This document shows positions 1-9,495 of a DNA stretch of 64,000 nucleotides, piece after piece. How positions within the stretch are numbered: the stretch's first letter is position 1; each line of letters opens with the position of its first letter. A program made the translations under genes and the position numbers. The notes under the pieces were generated by a model that was not told the origin of the DNA, did no database searches, and saw nothing but the letters and a program-made list of their open reading frames with translations. Source of the stretch: Streptomyces kanamyceticus (GTDB taxonomy: Bacteria; Actinomycetota; Actinomycetes; Streptomycetales; Streptomycetaceae); the NCBI RefSeq assembly GCF_008704495.1, contig NZ_CP023699.1:9548001-9612000 (forward strand), read 5' to 3'.

Positions 1-123
1 GACGACGCGGGTGAAGTACAGCGCCGACGCCACGTAGTACGCGCCGTCGCCGACGGAGTTGCTCAGCTGCGCGGCGGCGAGCACGCGCGGTGCCCCGCGC
101 GGCAGAAGGATACGAATCGACAC
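1..123 (-). CDS. MFS transporter, N-terminal fragment
   Basis: This is the first 41 codons of a gene running leftward off the window. It starts at GTG (123..121), preceded on its own strand by GGGGAG five bases upstream. The translation opens VSIRILLPRGAPRVLAAAQL and continues with a small-residue and aromatic stretch (NSVGDGAYY, then SALYFTRVV), which is the pattern of the first membrane helix of major facilitator exporters in Streptomyces. The substrate cannot be told from this fragment. The family call rests only on this N-terminal pattern, so it is moderate. Confidence 0.55.
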   Translation of the reverse strand, partial: MSIRILLPRGAPRVLAAAQLSNSVGDGAYYVASALYFTRVV

Positions 124-268
124 GACGCTCCCCGGTGTCGGCGGCCACGCGGCCGCCCCTGGTCCGACGCGTCGACGGTAGGCAGGCGGTACCGGCCGTG
201 GCTGGGCCAATCACCAGCCGCGGCCGTGTGCCAATTCGGCCCCCCTGTTGCTGCGGGCAGGTGCCTGG

Positions 269-745
269 CTACGCCGTGCCGTCGGCGGCGGCCCTGAGCG
301 CGGCCACGTCGAGCTTCTTCATGCCGAACATCGCCTGCATGGCGCGCTGCGCACGCCCCGGGTCCGGGTCCGCGAGGAGCTCGACCAGCGCCGTGGGCAC
401 GACCTGCCAGGACAGCCCGAACTTGTCCTTGAGCCACCCGCAGGGGCCCTCCTCGCCGTCTTCGGAGAGCTTGTCCCAGTAGTAGTCGACCTCGTCCTGG
501 TCGGCGCAGGAGATCGAGAAGGAGACGGCCTCGTCGAAGGTGAACTCGGGGCCGCCGTTGAGCGCCAGGTACGGGTTGCCGTCGAGCTCGTACTCCACCG
601 TGAGGACGGAGCCCGCCGGGCGCGGACTGCCCTCTCCGTAGTACGACGTGTTCTTGATCTCCGAGTTCGGGAAGACCGAGACGTAGAACTTGGCGGCGTC
701 CTCCGCCTGCGTGTCGAACCAGAGGTTGGGCGTGATCCGGGGCAT
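269..745 (-). CDS. VOC family protein (PhnB / glyoxalase-like)
   Basis: A 158-aa single-domain protein of the vicinal oxygen chelate superfamily, of the type often annotated as 3-demethylubiquinone-9 3-methyltransferase or PhnB-like. It opens MPRITPNLWFDTQAEDAAKF, the first beta strand and helix, followed by the SVFPNSEI segment and the NGGPEFTFDEAVSFSISC strand typical of this group. The start at 745 is chosen because CAGGAG lies eight bases upstream and the domain begins at once; a longer frame to 823 adds only low-complexity residues. Members are small cytoplasmic proteins with a paired beta-alpha-beta-beta-beta fold. The natural substrate is unknown and the methyltransferase name is probably historical. 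Confidence 0.85.
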   Translation of the reverse strand: MPRITPNLWFDTQAEDAAKFYVSVFPNSEIKNTSYYGEGSPRPAGSVLTVEYELDGNPYLALNGGPEFTFDEAVSFSISCADQDEVDYYWDKLSEDGEEGPCGWLKDKFGLSWQVVPTALVELLADPDPGRAQRAMQAMFGMKKLDVAALRAAADGTA

Positions 746-826
746 GACTGACTCCTGTCGTCGGTGCGGCGGTCCTGTCCGCTCTTCAGTAGGACCGTCG
801 CACCGCCCGGAACTCATCGCCACATC

Positions 827-1609
827 TCATCCGGTCCCGCCGACGGTCGGCTCGCGGTCGAGCCGGATGCCGAAGTGCCGGTCGTAGGCCGCGAGCACCT
901 CCGCCGCCGAGACCAGCTCGGTGACCTGCCGCTCGCCGTCCGCGGTGGTGGTGAGCGTGCGCCCGCTGAGGGTGACGCGGCCGTTCCCGGTGAGCAGCGA
1001 GCAGACCAGGGACCGGGTGAAGTGGGAGGCGGGCGAGGTGCGGTGGTACCAGGCGCCGACCCGGAAGTCGGCCAGCTCGCGCGGGCGGGTCTCCAGGAGG
1101 TACTGCGGTTTGTTGTCCTTGACGACCCGCAGATCGCCCTCCGGGGTGTCGTGGAGCCGGAAGACGCCGCCGGGGTCGCTCTGCTCGCCCCGGTCGCCGA
1201 AGGCGAGCGGCAGCTGGCTGTGCGTCCCGAAGCCGACGTCCGCCAGCCAGTCGCCGCCGTCATCGGTGCGCACGCGCAGCGCCATGTGGTCGTAGGGGAT
1301 GCCGGGCTGTCCCGTGTCGCCGTACACCCGGGCCTGGACGAGCGCGACGTCGAAGCCCAGCGCGCCGAGCAGGGCGCCGAAGGCGCCGTTGAGCTCGTAG
1401 CAGAAGCCGCCCCTGCGGGCGTCGACGACCTTCGTCACCAGGGCCTTCTCGGTGAGTTCGATCTCCTCGCCGAGGTGGATGGAGAGGTTCTCGAAGGGGA
1501 CGGCGCGCAGATGCGCTAGGTGCAGGTCGCGCAGGGCCCCCGCGGTGGGTGCGGCGGGGCGGTCGGCCTCGATGCGCCGCAGATAGGCGTCGAGCTGTTC
1601 GGAGTGCAT
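827..1609 (-). CDS. nat: Arylamine N-acetyltransferase
   Basis: A 260-aa cytoplasmic enzyme that transfers acetyl from acetyl-CoA to arylamines, hydrazines or arylhydroxylamines through an acetyl-cysteine intermediate. The catalytic triad is visible and correctly spaced: Cys70 in RRGGFCYELN, His108 in PYDHMAL and Asp124 in WLADVGFG. The conserved VPFENLSIHLGE segment of the N-terminal helical domain is also present. The length fits bacterial NATs (about 255-285 aa). The start at 1609 (MHSEQLDAYL) is preferred over the frame to 1669, which adds a low-complexity extension before the first conserved helix. It is divergent from the epoxide hydrolase unit. Homologues can act as amide synthases in ansamycin pathways, but no such cluster is in view. 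Confidence 0.92.
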   Translation of the reverse strand: MHSEQLDAYLRRIEADRPAAPTAGALRDLHLAHLRAVPFENLSIHLGEEIELTEKALVTKVVDARRGGFCYELNGAFGALLGALGFDVALVQARVYGDTGQPGIPYDHMALRVRTDDGGDWLADVGFGTHSQLPLAFGDRGEQSDPGGVFRLHDTPEGDLRVVKDNKPQYLLETRPRELADFRVGAWYHRTSPASHFTRSLVCSLLTGNGRVTLSGRTLTTTADGERQVTELVSAAEVLAAYDRHFGIRLDREPTVGGTG

Positions 1610-1690
1610 GCGACCAGTCTGGTGGGGCGGTGGGGCCACGGCGACGGGGCCGCCCACTCCCGCGCTCACCCGCCGGAGTCGACATCACGG

Positions 1691-1720
1691 GTGACACCCG
1701 GATGCCCGCGTGGATATAGT
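1691..1720 (+). promoter_or_regulatory. Predicted housekeeping promoter for the epoxide hydrolase unit
   Basis: GTGACA (1691-1696), an 18-base spacer and TATAGT (1715-1720) match the main vegetative sigma consensus with one mismatch at -35 and one at -10. Transcription would begin near 1727, putting a short hairpin (1733-1740 paired with 1747-1754) at the start of the leader. Confidence 0.55.
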
Positions 1721-1796
1721 CGCCGACGACGCGCCGCACGGCCCGTCGTGCGGCCAATGTCGCACGGTACGAGGGATTTTCGAGGAGGTGAGCCCG

Positions 1797-1847
1797 ATGC
1801 GTGAGCAGTACCCCTTCCGGGCCCTCCTGACCGCGGCCCACGGCTGA
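1797..1847 (+). CDS. Putative 16-aa leader peptide
   Basis: A very short ORF, MREQYPFRALLTAAHG, with an unusually strong ribosome binding site (GAGGAGGTG, six bases before ATG). It sits between a good promoter (1691-1720) and a 10-bp hairpin (1865-1901) that precedes the epoxide hydrolase start at 1922. This order (promoter, short ORF, hairpin, gene) is that of a translated leader. It is not the Cys-containing leader peptide seen before Streptomyces sulfur genes. Expression is inferred only from the RBS and layout. Confidence 0.4.
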   Translation: MREQYPFRALLTAAHG

Positions 1848-1864
1848 ATCGACGCCGCCGCCGC

Positions 1865-1901
1865 TCAGGAGTGCCCGACCAGCAGAGCCGAGCACTCCTG
1901 A
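1865..1901 (+). promoter_or_regulatory. Hairpin before the epoxide hydrolase (possible attenuator)
   Basis: TCAGGAGTGC (1865-1874) pairs perfectly with GCACTCCTGA (1892-1901) across a 17-base loop. It begins 18 bases after the leader ORF stop and ends 20 bases before the start codon at 1922. It could act as an attenuator or could shape access to the AGAGGA ribosome binding site just downstream. It also argues against the alternative GTG start at 1871, which would lie inside the stem. Confidence 0.45.
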
Positions 1902-1921
1902 ACAGAGGATCCGAACCACCC

Positions 1922-3070
1922 GTGAACACCACACCCTTCAAGGTCTCCGTCTCCGACGACGTCCTGGACGACCTGCGCGCGCGGCTCCGGCGCACCCTCT
2001 TCACCTCCGCTTCCGACCCGACGTACTGGGCCGCGGGCACCGACCCCGACCACCTGCGCGACCTCGTCTCCTACTGGGCGGACGGCTTCGACTGGCGCGC
2101 CGCCGAGGACATGCTCAACGGCTTCGAGCACCACATCGCCGACGTCGCGGGCACGCGCGTGCACTTCGTCCAGGTGCGGGGCGTACGTCCCGAGGGGGCG
2201 CCCGCGCCGCTGCCGCTGGTCCTGAGCCACGGCTGGCCCAGCAGCTACGTCGAGATGCTGCCCGTCGCCCGGCTGCTGGCCGACCCGGGGAGCCACGGCG
2301 GCGACCCCGCCGACGCCTTCGACGTGGTCGTCCCCTCGCTGCCCGGATTCCTCCACTCCGGGCTGCCCGACGGGCCGTTCACCCGCGAGCGCGTCGCCGG
2401 GATCTGGCACGAGCTGATGACGGGGAACCTCGGCCACCGGCGTTTCGGCGCCTTCGGCGGGGACATCGGGGGAGGCGTGACGCAGTGGCTCGGTGCGCTG
2501 TACCCCGGTCAGGTCGCCGGTGTGCACCTCACGTCCGCGGTGGTCTCCGCCGACTTCGAGGCCGCGCCGCCGACCGCCGAGGAGCAGGCCTACCTCGACC
2601 ACCTCGCCGCGTACGACGCCGATGACCAGGGCTACAGCGAGATCATGTGCACCCGGCCCGACACGATCGCCGCGGCGCTGCGGGACTCCCCGGCGGGCCT
2701 GCTCGCCTGGATCAGCGACAAGTACCGCGACTGGAGCGACTGCGGCGGCGACCTGGAGGCGCGCTGGGACCGGGACACCCTGCTGACCGTCGCCACGCTC
2801 TACTGGGCCACCGGCAGCATCGGCTCGTCCTTCCGGCAGTACTACGACTACGTACGGCACAACCGGAGGGTGCCGCCCGTGACCGTGCCCGGCGCCGTCA
2901 CCCTCAGCCATGAACCGGCCTTCGCGCACTACCCCAAGAGCCTGGCCGAGCGGGTCCTGACCGACCTGCGGCACTGGAGCACGCCGCGCAACGGCGGTCA
3001 CTTCATGGCGCACGAGGAGCCCGAGCAGGTCGCGCGCGAACTGCGCGCGTTCTTCCGCCCGTTGAGGTAG
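1922..3070 (+). CDS. Epoxide hydrolase family protein
   Basis: A 382-aa soluble alpha/beta hydrolase that would open epoxides to diols through an ester intermediate on an aspartate. The N-terminal EHN domain is clear (FKVSVSDDVLDDLRARLR, about residues 5-22), followed by the core with the oxyanion-hole HGWP, the nucleophile elbow GGDIGGGV in which Asp replaces the usual Ser, and the late GGHF carrying the catalytic His. Two Tyr-rich segments (YWATGSIGSS and QYYDYV) probably belong to the lid that supplies the activating tyrosine. GTG at 1922 is preferred because the EHN domain starts immediately and AGAGGA lies upstream. A perfect-stem terminator follows at 3112-3144. Substrate unknown. Confidence 0.9.
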   Translation: MNTTPFKVSVSDDVLDDLRARLRRTLFTSASDPTYWAAGTDPDHLRDLVSYWADGFDWRAAEDMLNGFEHHIADVAGTRVHFVQVRGVRPEGAPAPLPLVLSHGWPSSYVEMLPVARLLADPGSHGGDPADAFDVVVPSLPGFLHSGLPDGPFTRERVAGIWHELMTGNLGHRRFGAFGGDIGGGVTQWLGALYPGQVAGVHLTSAVVSADFEAAPPTAEEQAYLDHLAAYDADDQGYSEIMCTRPDTIAAALRDSPAGLLAWISDKYRDWSDCGGDLEARWDRDTLLTVATLYWATGSIGSSFRQYYDYVRHNRRVPPVTVPGAVTLSHEPAFAHYPKSLAERVLTDLRHWSTPRNGGHFMAHEEPEQVARELRAFFRPLR

Positions 3071-3111
3071 AAGCGCTGAGGCCCCGAGGCGCAGGGCCGA
3101 TCCGCACACCA

Positions 3112-3144
3112 GACGCCCCCGCGGTCACCGACCGCGGGGGCGTC
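3112..3144 (+). terminator. Intrinsic terminator after the epoxide hydrolase
   Basis: GACGCCCCCGCGGTC (3112-3126) and its exact complement (3130-3144) form a 15-bp stem with a 3-base loop, 42 bases after the stop codon. There is no U-tract, as is common in Streptomyces. Confidence 0.8.
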
Positions 3145-3242
3145 CGCGTCTCCGCGCAGTCTCCGCCGTCCCTCCGTACGGTCGGGAACCACACTGGGTA
3201 CGGTGTACGCTTTTCCTTCGCCCCACCGACAAGGAGTGCTCA

Positions 3243-5507
<2,265 letters not shown>

Positions 5508-5513
5508 CGCGTC

Positions 5514-5547
5514 CCCTCCCGCGGCCCCCGACCGGGTCGCGGGAGGG
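5514..5547 (+). terminator. Terminator after the UvrA-like gene
   Basis: CCCTCCCGCG (5514-5523) pairs with CGCGGGAGGG (5538-5547) around a 14-base loop, seven bases after the stop codon. Confidence 0.7.
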
Positions 5548-5596
5548 CGGGCGGTGAAAGGGATCGAAAGGTTCCGCGCTAATGACGACGCAACTG

Positions 5597-5628
5597 TTGA
5601 CACGTGCCTGCACCTTGTGAACTAGACA
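5597..5628 (+). promoter_or_regulatory. Possible promoter for the MMPL gene
   Basis: A perfect -35 hexamer TTGACA (5597-5602) is followed by AACTAGACA (5620-5628); the best -10 reading, TAGACA, gives a long 20-base spacer, so this is only a candidate. The 326-base gap to the MMPL start also holds a 7-bp inverted repeat, GACCTCC (5759-5765) with GGAGGTC (5789-5795), around a CGTGCACG palindrome. I see no gene in the gap. Confidence 0.35.
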
Positions 5629-5833
5629 GGGCGATTCGCTCTCCTCCCGGAGGATGACACCCCGCGCGGCGCAGTACACCGGCCGTGGGCCAAGACTCCG
5701 GCTCGCAGGCTGACTTCCCGACCCACATCGGCAGTGACTATTGAGGGGAATCCTGCTGGACCTCCTGACGTGCACGTTCGCACAGCCGGGAGGTCGCCCC
5801 TGCCTGCTCAACCCGACGGGAGTCCCTTTCGCC

Positions 5834-8050
5834 GTGGCTACGTTCCTGTACAAACTAGGCCGCCTCGCCTTCCGGCGACGCCGCTATGTGGCGCTGCTCT
5901 GGATAGCGCTGCTCGTCGGTGCGGGTGTCGCCGCCTCGGCCGCTCCCGCACCGCCCGCCGACACCTTCTCGATGCCGGGAACGGAGTCCCAGAAGGCCTT
6001 CGACGTCCTGGAGAAGCGTTTCCCCGCCGCCAGCGCCGAAGGCGCGAGCGCCCGCGTGGTCATCCGGGCCCCCGAGGGCGAGAAGATCACCTCGGCCAAG
6101 TCCAAGTCCGAGGTCGAGAAGATGATCTCGACCATCGGCAAGGGGTCGCAGGTCGCGGGGGTCGACGACCCGTACAAGGCGAAGACCGTCAGCAAGGACG
6201 GCACCACCGCCTACGCCTCGGTCACCTACAAGGTGCCCTCCACCGAGCTGACCGACAAGTCGCACGACGCGCTGACCAAGGCCACCGACACGACCCGTGA
6301 CGCGGGCCTGACCGTCGAGACCGGCGGCGACGCGGTGATGGCCGAGCAGGAGATGGGCGGCAGCGCCGAACTCATCGGCATCGCCATCTCCGCGGTCGTC
6401 CTGATCGTGACCTTCGGCTCGCTGGTCGCCGCGGGCATGCCGCTGCTCACCGCCATCATCGGCGTCGGCATCGGCATCTCCGCCATCGGTGCCCTCGGCA
6501 GCGTCCTGAACCTCTCCAGCACGACGTCGACCCTCGCGATGATGATCGGCCTCGCCGTCGGCATCGACTACGCCCTCTTCATCGTCTCCCGCTACCGGGC
6601 GGAGATCGCCGAGGGACGCGAACCGGAGGAAGCGGCGGGCCGGGCCACCGGAACCGCAGGCTCCGCCGTGGTGTTCGCCGGTCTCACCGTCGTCGTCGCG
6701 CTCTCCGGCCTCGCGGTCGTCAACATCCCGATCCTCACGAAGATGGGCCTCGCCGCGGCGGGCACCGTCGTGATCGCCGTCCTCATCGCGCTCACCATGA
6801 TCCCCGCGCTGCTCGGCTTCGCGGGCCGCAAGGTGCTGCGCCGCAAGGACCGCAAGAAGCCCGCGGGCGCGCTCAACGACCCGAACGCCAAGCCCAAGCT
6901 CGGCACCCGCTGGTCCCGCTACGTGCTGCGCCACCCGCTGGCCGTCCTGCTCGTCGCCGTCGTCGGCCTCGGCGCCGTGGCGGTCCCCGCCGCCAGCCTG
7001 GAGCTCGGCCTGCCCGACGAGGGCACCTCCGCGCCGGACACCACCCAGCGCAAGGCGTACGACATGCTGTCCGAGTCCTTCGGAGCGGGCTTCAACGGCC
7101 CCCTGATGGTCACGGTCAGCACGGACTCCAACGTGGCCGCTGCCGCCAAGACCGTCGGCGCCGAGCTCGCCAAGGTCGACGGCGTCGCCGCCGTGACGCC
7201 CGCCCAGCCCAACAAGGCGGGCGACACCGCGATCATGAACGTTGTCCCGAAGACCGGGCCGAGCGACCACAAGACCGAAGAAGTGGTCAAGTCGCTCCGC
7301 TCGACCGCCGACGGCGTCGGCGCCGAGACGAACTCCGAGGTCCTGGTCACCGGCCAGACCGCGATGACCATCGACTTCTCGCAGACCCTGAACGACGCGC
7401 TCCTGCCCTACCTCGGCCTGGTCGTCGGCCTGGCGTTCCTGCTCCTGATGCTGGTCTTCCGCTCGATCCTCGTGCCGCTCAAGGCCGCGCTCGGCTTCCT
7501 GCTCTCGGTGGCCGCCGCGCTCGGCGCCGTCGTCGCGGTCTTCCAGTGGGGCTGGCTCGCGGACATCGTGGGCGTCGACCAGCCAGGACCGATCATGAGC
7601 ATGATGCCGATCTTCATGATCGGCGTGGTGTTCGGTCTCGCGATGGACTACGAGGTCTTCCTCGTCACGCGGATGCGTGAGGCGTACGTCCACGGGGCGA
7701 GCCCCGACGAGGCGGTCGTCACCGGCTTCACGCACGGCGGCCGGGTCGTGGCCGCTGCCGCGATCATCATGATGAGCGTCTTCTCCGGCTTCATCATGGA
7801 GAACGACGACATGATCAAGATGATGGGCTTCGGTCTCGCCATCGCCGTCCTCTTCGACGCCTTCGTGGTCCGCATGGCGATCGTGCCCGCGGTGCTCGCA
7901 CTGCTCGGCCAGTCCGCCTGGTGGCTGCCGCGCTGGCTGAACAAGATCCTGCCGAACGTCGACGTGGAGGGCGAGAAGCTCCACAAGGACCTCGGCGACG
8001 ACATGACGCCGGGTGTCAAGGAGGAGCGGGAGCTGGAGGGCGTGCGCTGA
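5834..8050 (+). CDS. MMPL family RND-type membrane exporter
   Basis: A 738-aa integral membrane protein of the MMPL branch of the RND superfamily. The layout is canonical: a first helix (YVALLWIALLVGAGVAA), a large extracellular domain, a five-helix bundle including the MMIGLAVGIDYALFIVSRYR signature, then the same arrangement again with FGLAMDYEVFLVTRMRE in the second half. The Asp-Tyr pairs in these helices are those linked to proton coupling in the family. GTG at 5834 is chosen because the sequence from there (VATFLYKLGRLAF) is a typical start for this group and GGGAG lies upstream; a longer frame from 5741 lacks family character. Substrates are often lipids or drugs; the real one is unknown. 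A bidirectional terminator separates it from the HxlR gene. Confidence 0.9.
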   Translation: MATFLYKLGRLAFRRRRYVALLWIALLVGAGVAASAAPAPPADTFSMPGTESQKAFDVLEKRFPAASAEGASARVVIRAPEGEKITSAKSKSEVEKMISTIGKGSQVAGVDDPYKAKTVSKDGTTAYASVTYKVPSTELTDKSHDALTKATDTTRDAGLTVETGGDAVMAEQEMGGSAELIGIAISAVVLIVTFGSLVAAGMPLLTAIIGVGIGISAIGALGSVLNLSSTTSTLAMMIGLAVGIDYALFIVSRYRAEIAEGREPEEAAGRATGTAGSAVVFAGLTVVVALSGLAVVNIPILTKMGLAAAGTVVIAVLIALTMIPALLGFAGRKVLRRKDRKKPAGALNDPNAKPKLGTRWSRYVLRHPLAVLLVAVVGLGAVAVPAASLELGLPDEGTSAPDTTQRKAYDMLSESFGAGFNGPLMVTVSTDSNVAAAAKTVGAELAKVDGVAAVTPAQPNKAGDTAIMNVVPKTGPSDHKTEEVVKSLRSTADGVGAETNSEVLVTGQTAMTIDFSQTLNDALLPYLGLVVGLAFLLLMLVFRSILVPLKAALGFLLSVAAALGAVVAVFQWGWLADIVGVDQPGPIMSMMPIFMIGVVFGLAMDYEVFLVTRMREAYVHGASPDEAVVTGFTHGGRVVAAAAIIMMSVFSGFIMENDDMIKMMGFGLAIAVLFDAFVVRMAIVPAVLALLGQSAWWLPRWLNKILPNVDVEGEKLHKDLGDDMTPGVKEERELEGVR

Positions 8051-8073
8051 CGCGCCTGCGGCCCCCGAGCGTC

Positions 8074-8122
8074 GAGCGGGCCGGGCGGGACACCCTTCGG
8101 GGCGGTCCTGCCCGGCCCGCTC
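8074..8122. terminator. Bidirectional terminator between the MMPL and HxlR genes
   Basis: GAGCGGGCCGGGC (8074-8086) and its exact complement (8110-8122) form a 13-bp stem with a 23-base loop that extends partly. It lies between two converging genes. Confidence 0.75.
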
Positions 8123-8146
8123 GGCCGTTTCCGGGCCTGCGGGCGG

Positions 8147-8569
8147 TTATGCGTCCTGGGTCTCGTCGTAGGAGGCGCGGGCGGCCGTGATGGCGGGCCG
8201 GTGCGCGATCGACCAGTCGGCCAGCGCCTTCACCAGATGCGTGAGGCTGTGCCCCATCTCGGTGAGCTCGTACTCGACCTGCGGCGGAACGGTCGGGTAC
8301 ACCGTGCGCTTCACCAGGCCGTCCCGCTCCAGGCGGCGCACGGTGAGGGTGAGCATCCGCTGCGATATCCCGCCGTGGATCCTGCGCTGCAACTCCTTGA
8401 ACCGCAGGACGCCCGAGGCGAGTTCGACCACCACGTACACCGACCACTTGTCGCCGAGCCGGTCCAGGACGTCCCTGACCCCGCACTCGTCCTGCGGCGT
8501 CTCGCAGCTGATCACCGGCTCGTCGGCCGCCGCGCCGACGGTGGTTACCGCGGTGTGCCCTGCTGACAT
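8147..8569 (-). CDS. HxlR-family winged-helix transcriptional regulator
   Basis: A 140-aa regulator of the HxlR/DUF24 family. The hallmark is Cys29 at the start of the first helix (CGVRDVLDRLGDKWSVYVV), the position used for thiol-based redox or quinone sensing in YodB, QorR and HypR. The winged helix follows (FKELQRRIHGGISQRMLTLT and VRRLERDGLV, then the wing). A strong AAGGAGG lies eight bases before ATG. It is divergent from the NmrA-type oxidoreductase gene at 8680. Regulators of this family commonly control an adjacent oxidoreductase of this kind, so that gene is its likely target. A second Cys at residue 22 lies in a less conserved tail. Confidence 0.9.
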   Translation of the reverse strand: MSAGHTAVTTVGAAADEPVISCETPQDECGVRDVLDRLGDKWSVYVVVELASGVLRFKELQRRIHGGISQRMLTLTVRRLERDGLVKRTVYPTVPPQVEYELTEMGHSLTHLVKALADWSIAHRPAITAARASYDETQDA

Positions 8570-8607
8570 GAAAGTGCCTCCTTATGCGGCCGGGCGCCGC
8601 CGATCAT

Positions 8608-8659
8608 GATGGTTCCGAGGCCGCCGCCCGATCCGCGGGGCCGCCACAGCGCAACCATC
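8608..8659. promoter_or_regulatory. Inverted repeat in the hxlR/oxidoreductase divergent region
   Basis: GATGGTT (8608-8614) and AACCATC (8653-8659) are exact inverted copies in the 110-base divergent intergenic region. They are a candidate regulator-binding pair, but the arms are short and 38 bases apart. Confidence 0.25.
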
Positions 8660-8679
8660 CACCACGGGGGAACCTTCCC

Positions 8680-9495
8680 ATGCTCATGATCACCGGTGCC
8701 ACGGGCGCCCTCGGCACGCTCGTCACCGCCCGCGTCGCCGACCGCGACGACGTCGTCCTCGCCACCCGCCACCCGGCGCCCGGCGAGCGCCGCGTCGACT
8801 TCGACGACCCGGCGTCCCTGGACTTCACCGGCGTCGACACGCTCCTGATGATCTCCGCGGGGGCCGCCGAGGACGACACCGTCATCGCCCGCCACGAGGC
8901 CGCGATATCCGCCGCGGAGAAGGCGGGGGTGCGCCACCTCGTCTACACCAGCCTCAGCGGTGACGGCGACCACCTGACGTACGCCCTGGCGCACCGCTGG
9001 ACCGAGCGCAGGCTGCGCGCCTCCGCGCTGCGCTGGACCGTGCTGCGCAACGGCCTGTACGCCGAGTTCCTGGCCGCGATCGCCGCGCCGGGCCCCGACG
9101 GGACGATCGCGGCGCCGCTTGGCAGGGGCCGCCTCGCCGCGGTGGCCCGCGAGGACCTCGCCGAGGTCGCGGTGCGCGTGGCGACGGCGCCGGACGCGCA
9201 CGCGGGCCGCACCTACGAGCTCGTCGGCGAAGATGGCCTTGGCGGCGCCGACCTTGCGGCCGCGACCGGCGGCTCGTACGAACCGGGCACCTTCGAAGAG
9301 ACCCGCGCCGCGATCGCCGGGGCGGGCCAGGCGCTGCCCTTCCAGGTCCCGATGCTGCTGAGCACGTACTCGGCGATCGCCGGGGGGTTCCTGGACGGCA
9401 CGTCCGTCGGGGACAACGCCCTGCGGGCGCTGCTCGGGCGGGCGCCGCGGTCCGCGGTGGAGGCGTACGCGCGGGCGCTCAGCGGTCGTCGGTGA
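8680..9495 (+). CDS. NmrA-type NAD(P)H-binding oxidoreductase
   Basis: A 271-aa atypical short-chain dehydrogenase of the NmrA/QOR2 group. The dinucleotide-binding loop GATGALG lies at residues 6-12 directly after the first beta strand (LMIT). The later GVRHLVYTSLSGDG strand-loop and LRWTVLRNGLYAEF segment are typical of NAD(P)H:quinone oxidoreductase 2-like proteins. The classical SDR YxxxK pair is not evident, as expected for this group. ATG at 8680 follows GGGGGAA by eight bases; the longer frame to 8584 has no family character. It is divergent from the HxlR regulator, which suggests response to quinones or electrophiles. Its last 17 bases overlap the 3' end of the converging NACHT gene. 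Confidence 0.87.
   Translation: MLMITGATGALGTLVTARVADRDDVVLATRHPAPGERRVDFDDPASLDFTGVDTLLMISAGAAEDDTVIARHEAAISAAEKAGVRHLVYTSLSGDGDHLTYALAHRWTERRLRASALRWTVLRNGLYAEFLAAIAAPGPDGTIAAPLGRGRLAAVAREDLAEVAVRVATAPDAHAGRTYELVGEDGLGGADLAAATGGSYEPGTFEETRAAIAGAGQALPFQVPMLLSTYSAIAGGFLDGTSVGDNALRALLGRAPRSAVEAYARALSGRR

Noticed and set aside
1871..1921. GTG at 1871 as the epoxide hydrolase start
   Set aside because: It lies inside a perfect hairpin, its RBS would directly touch the start codon, and the EHN domain begins at 1922.
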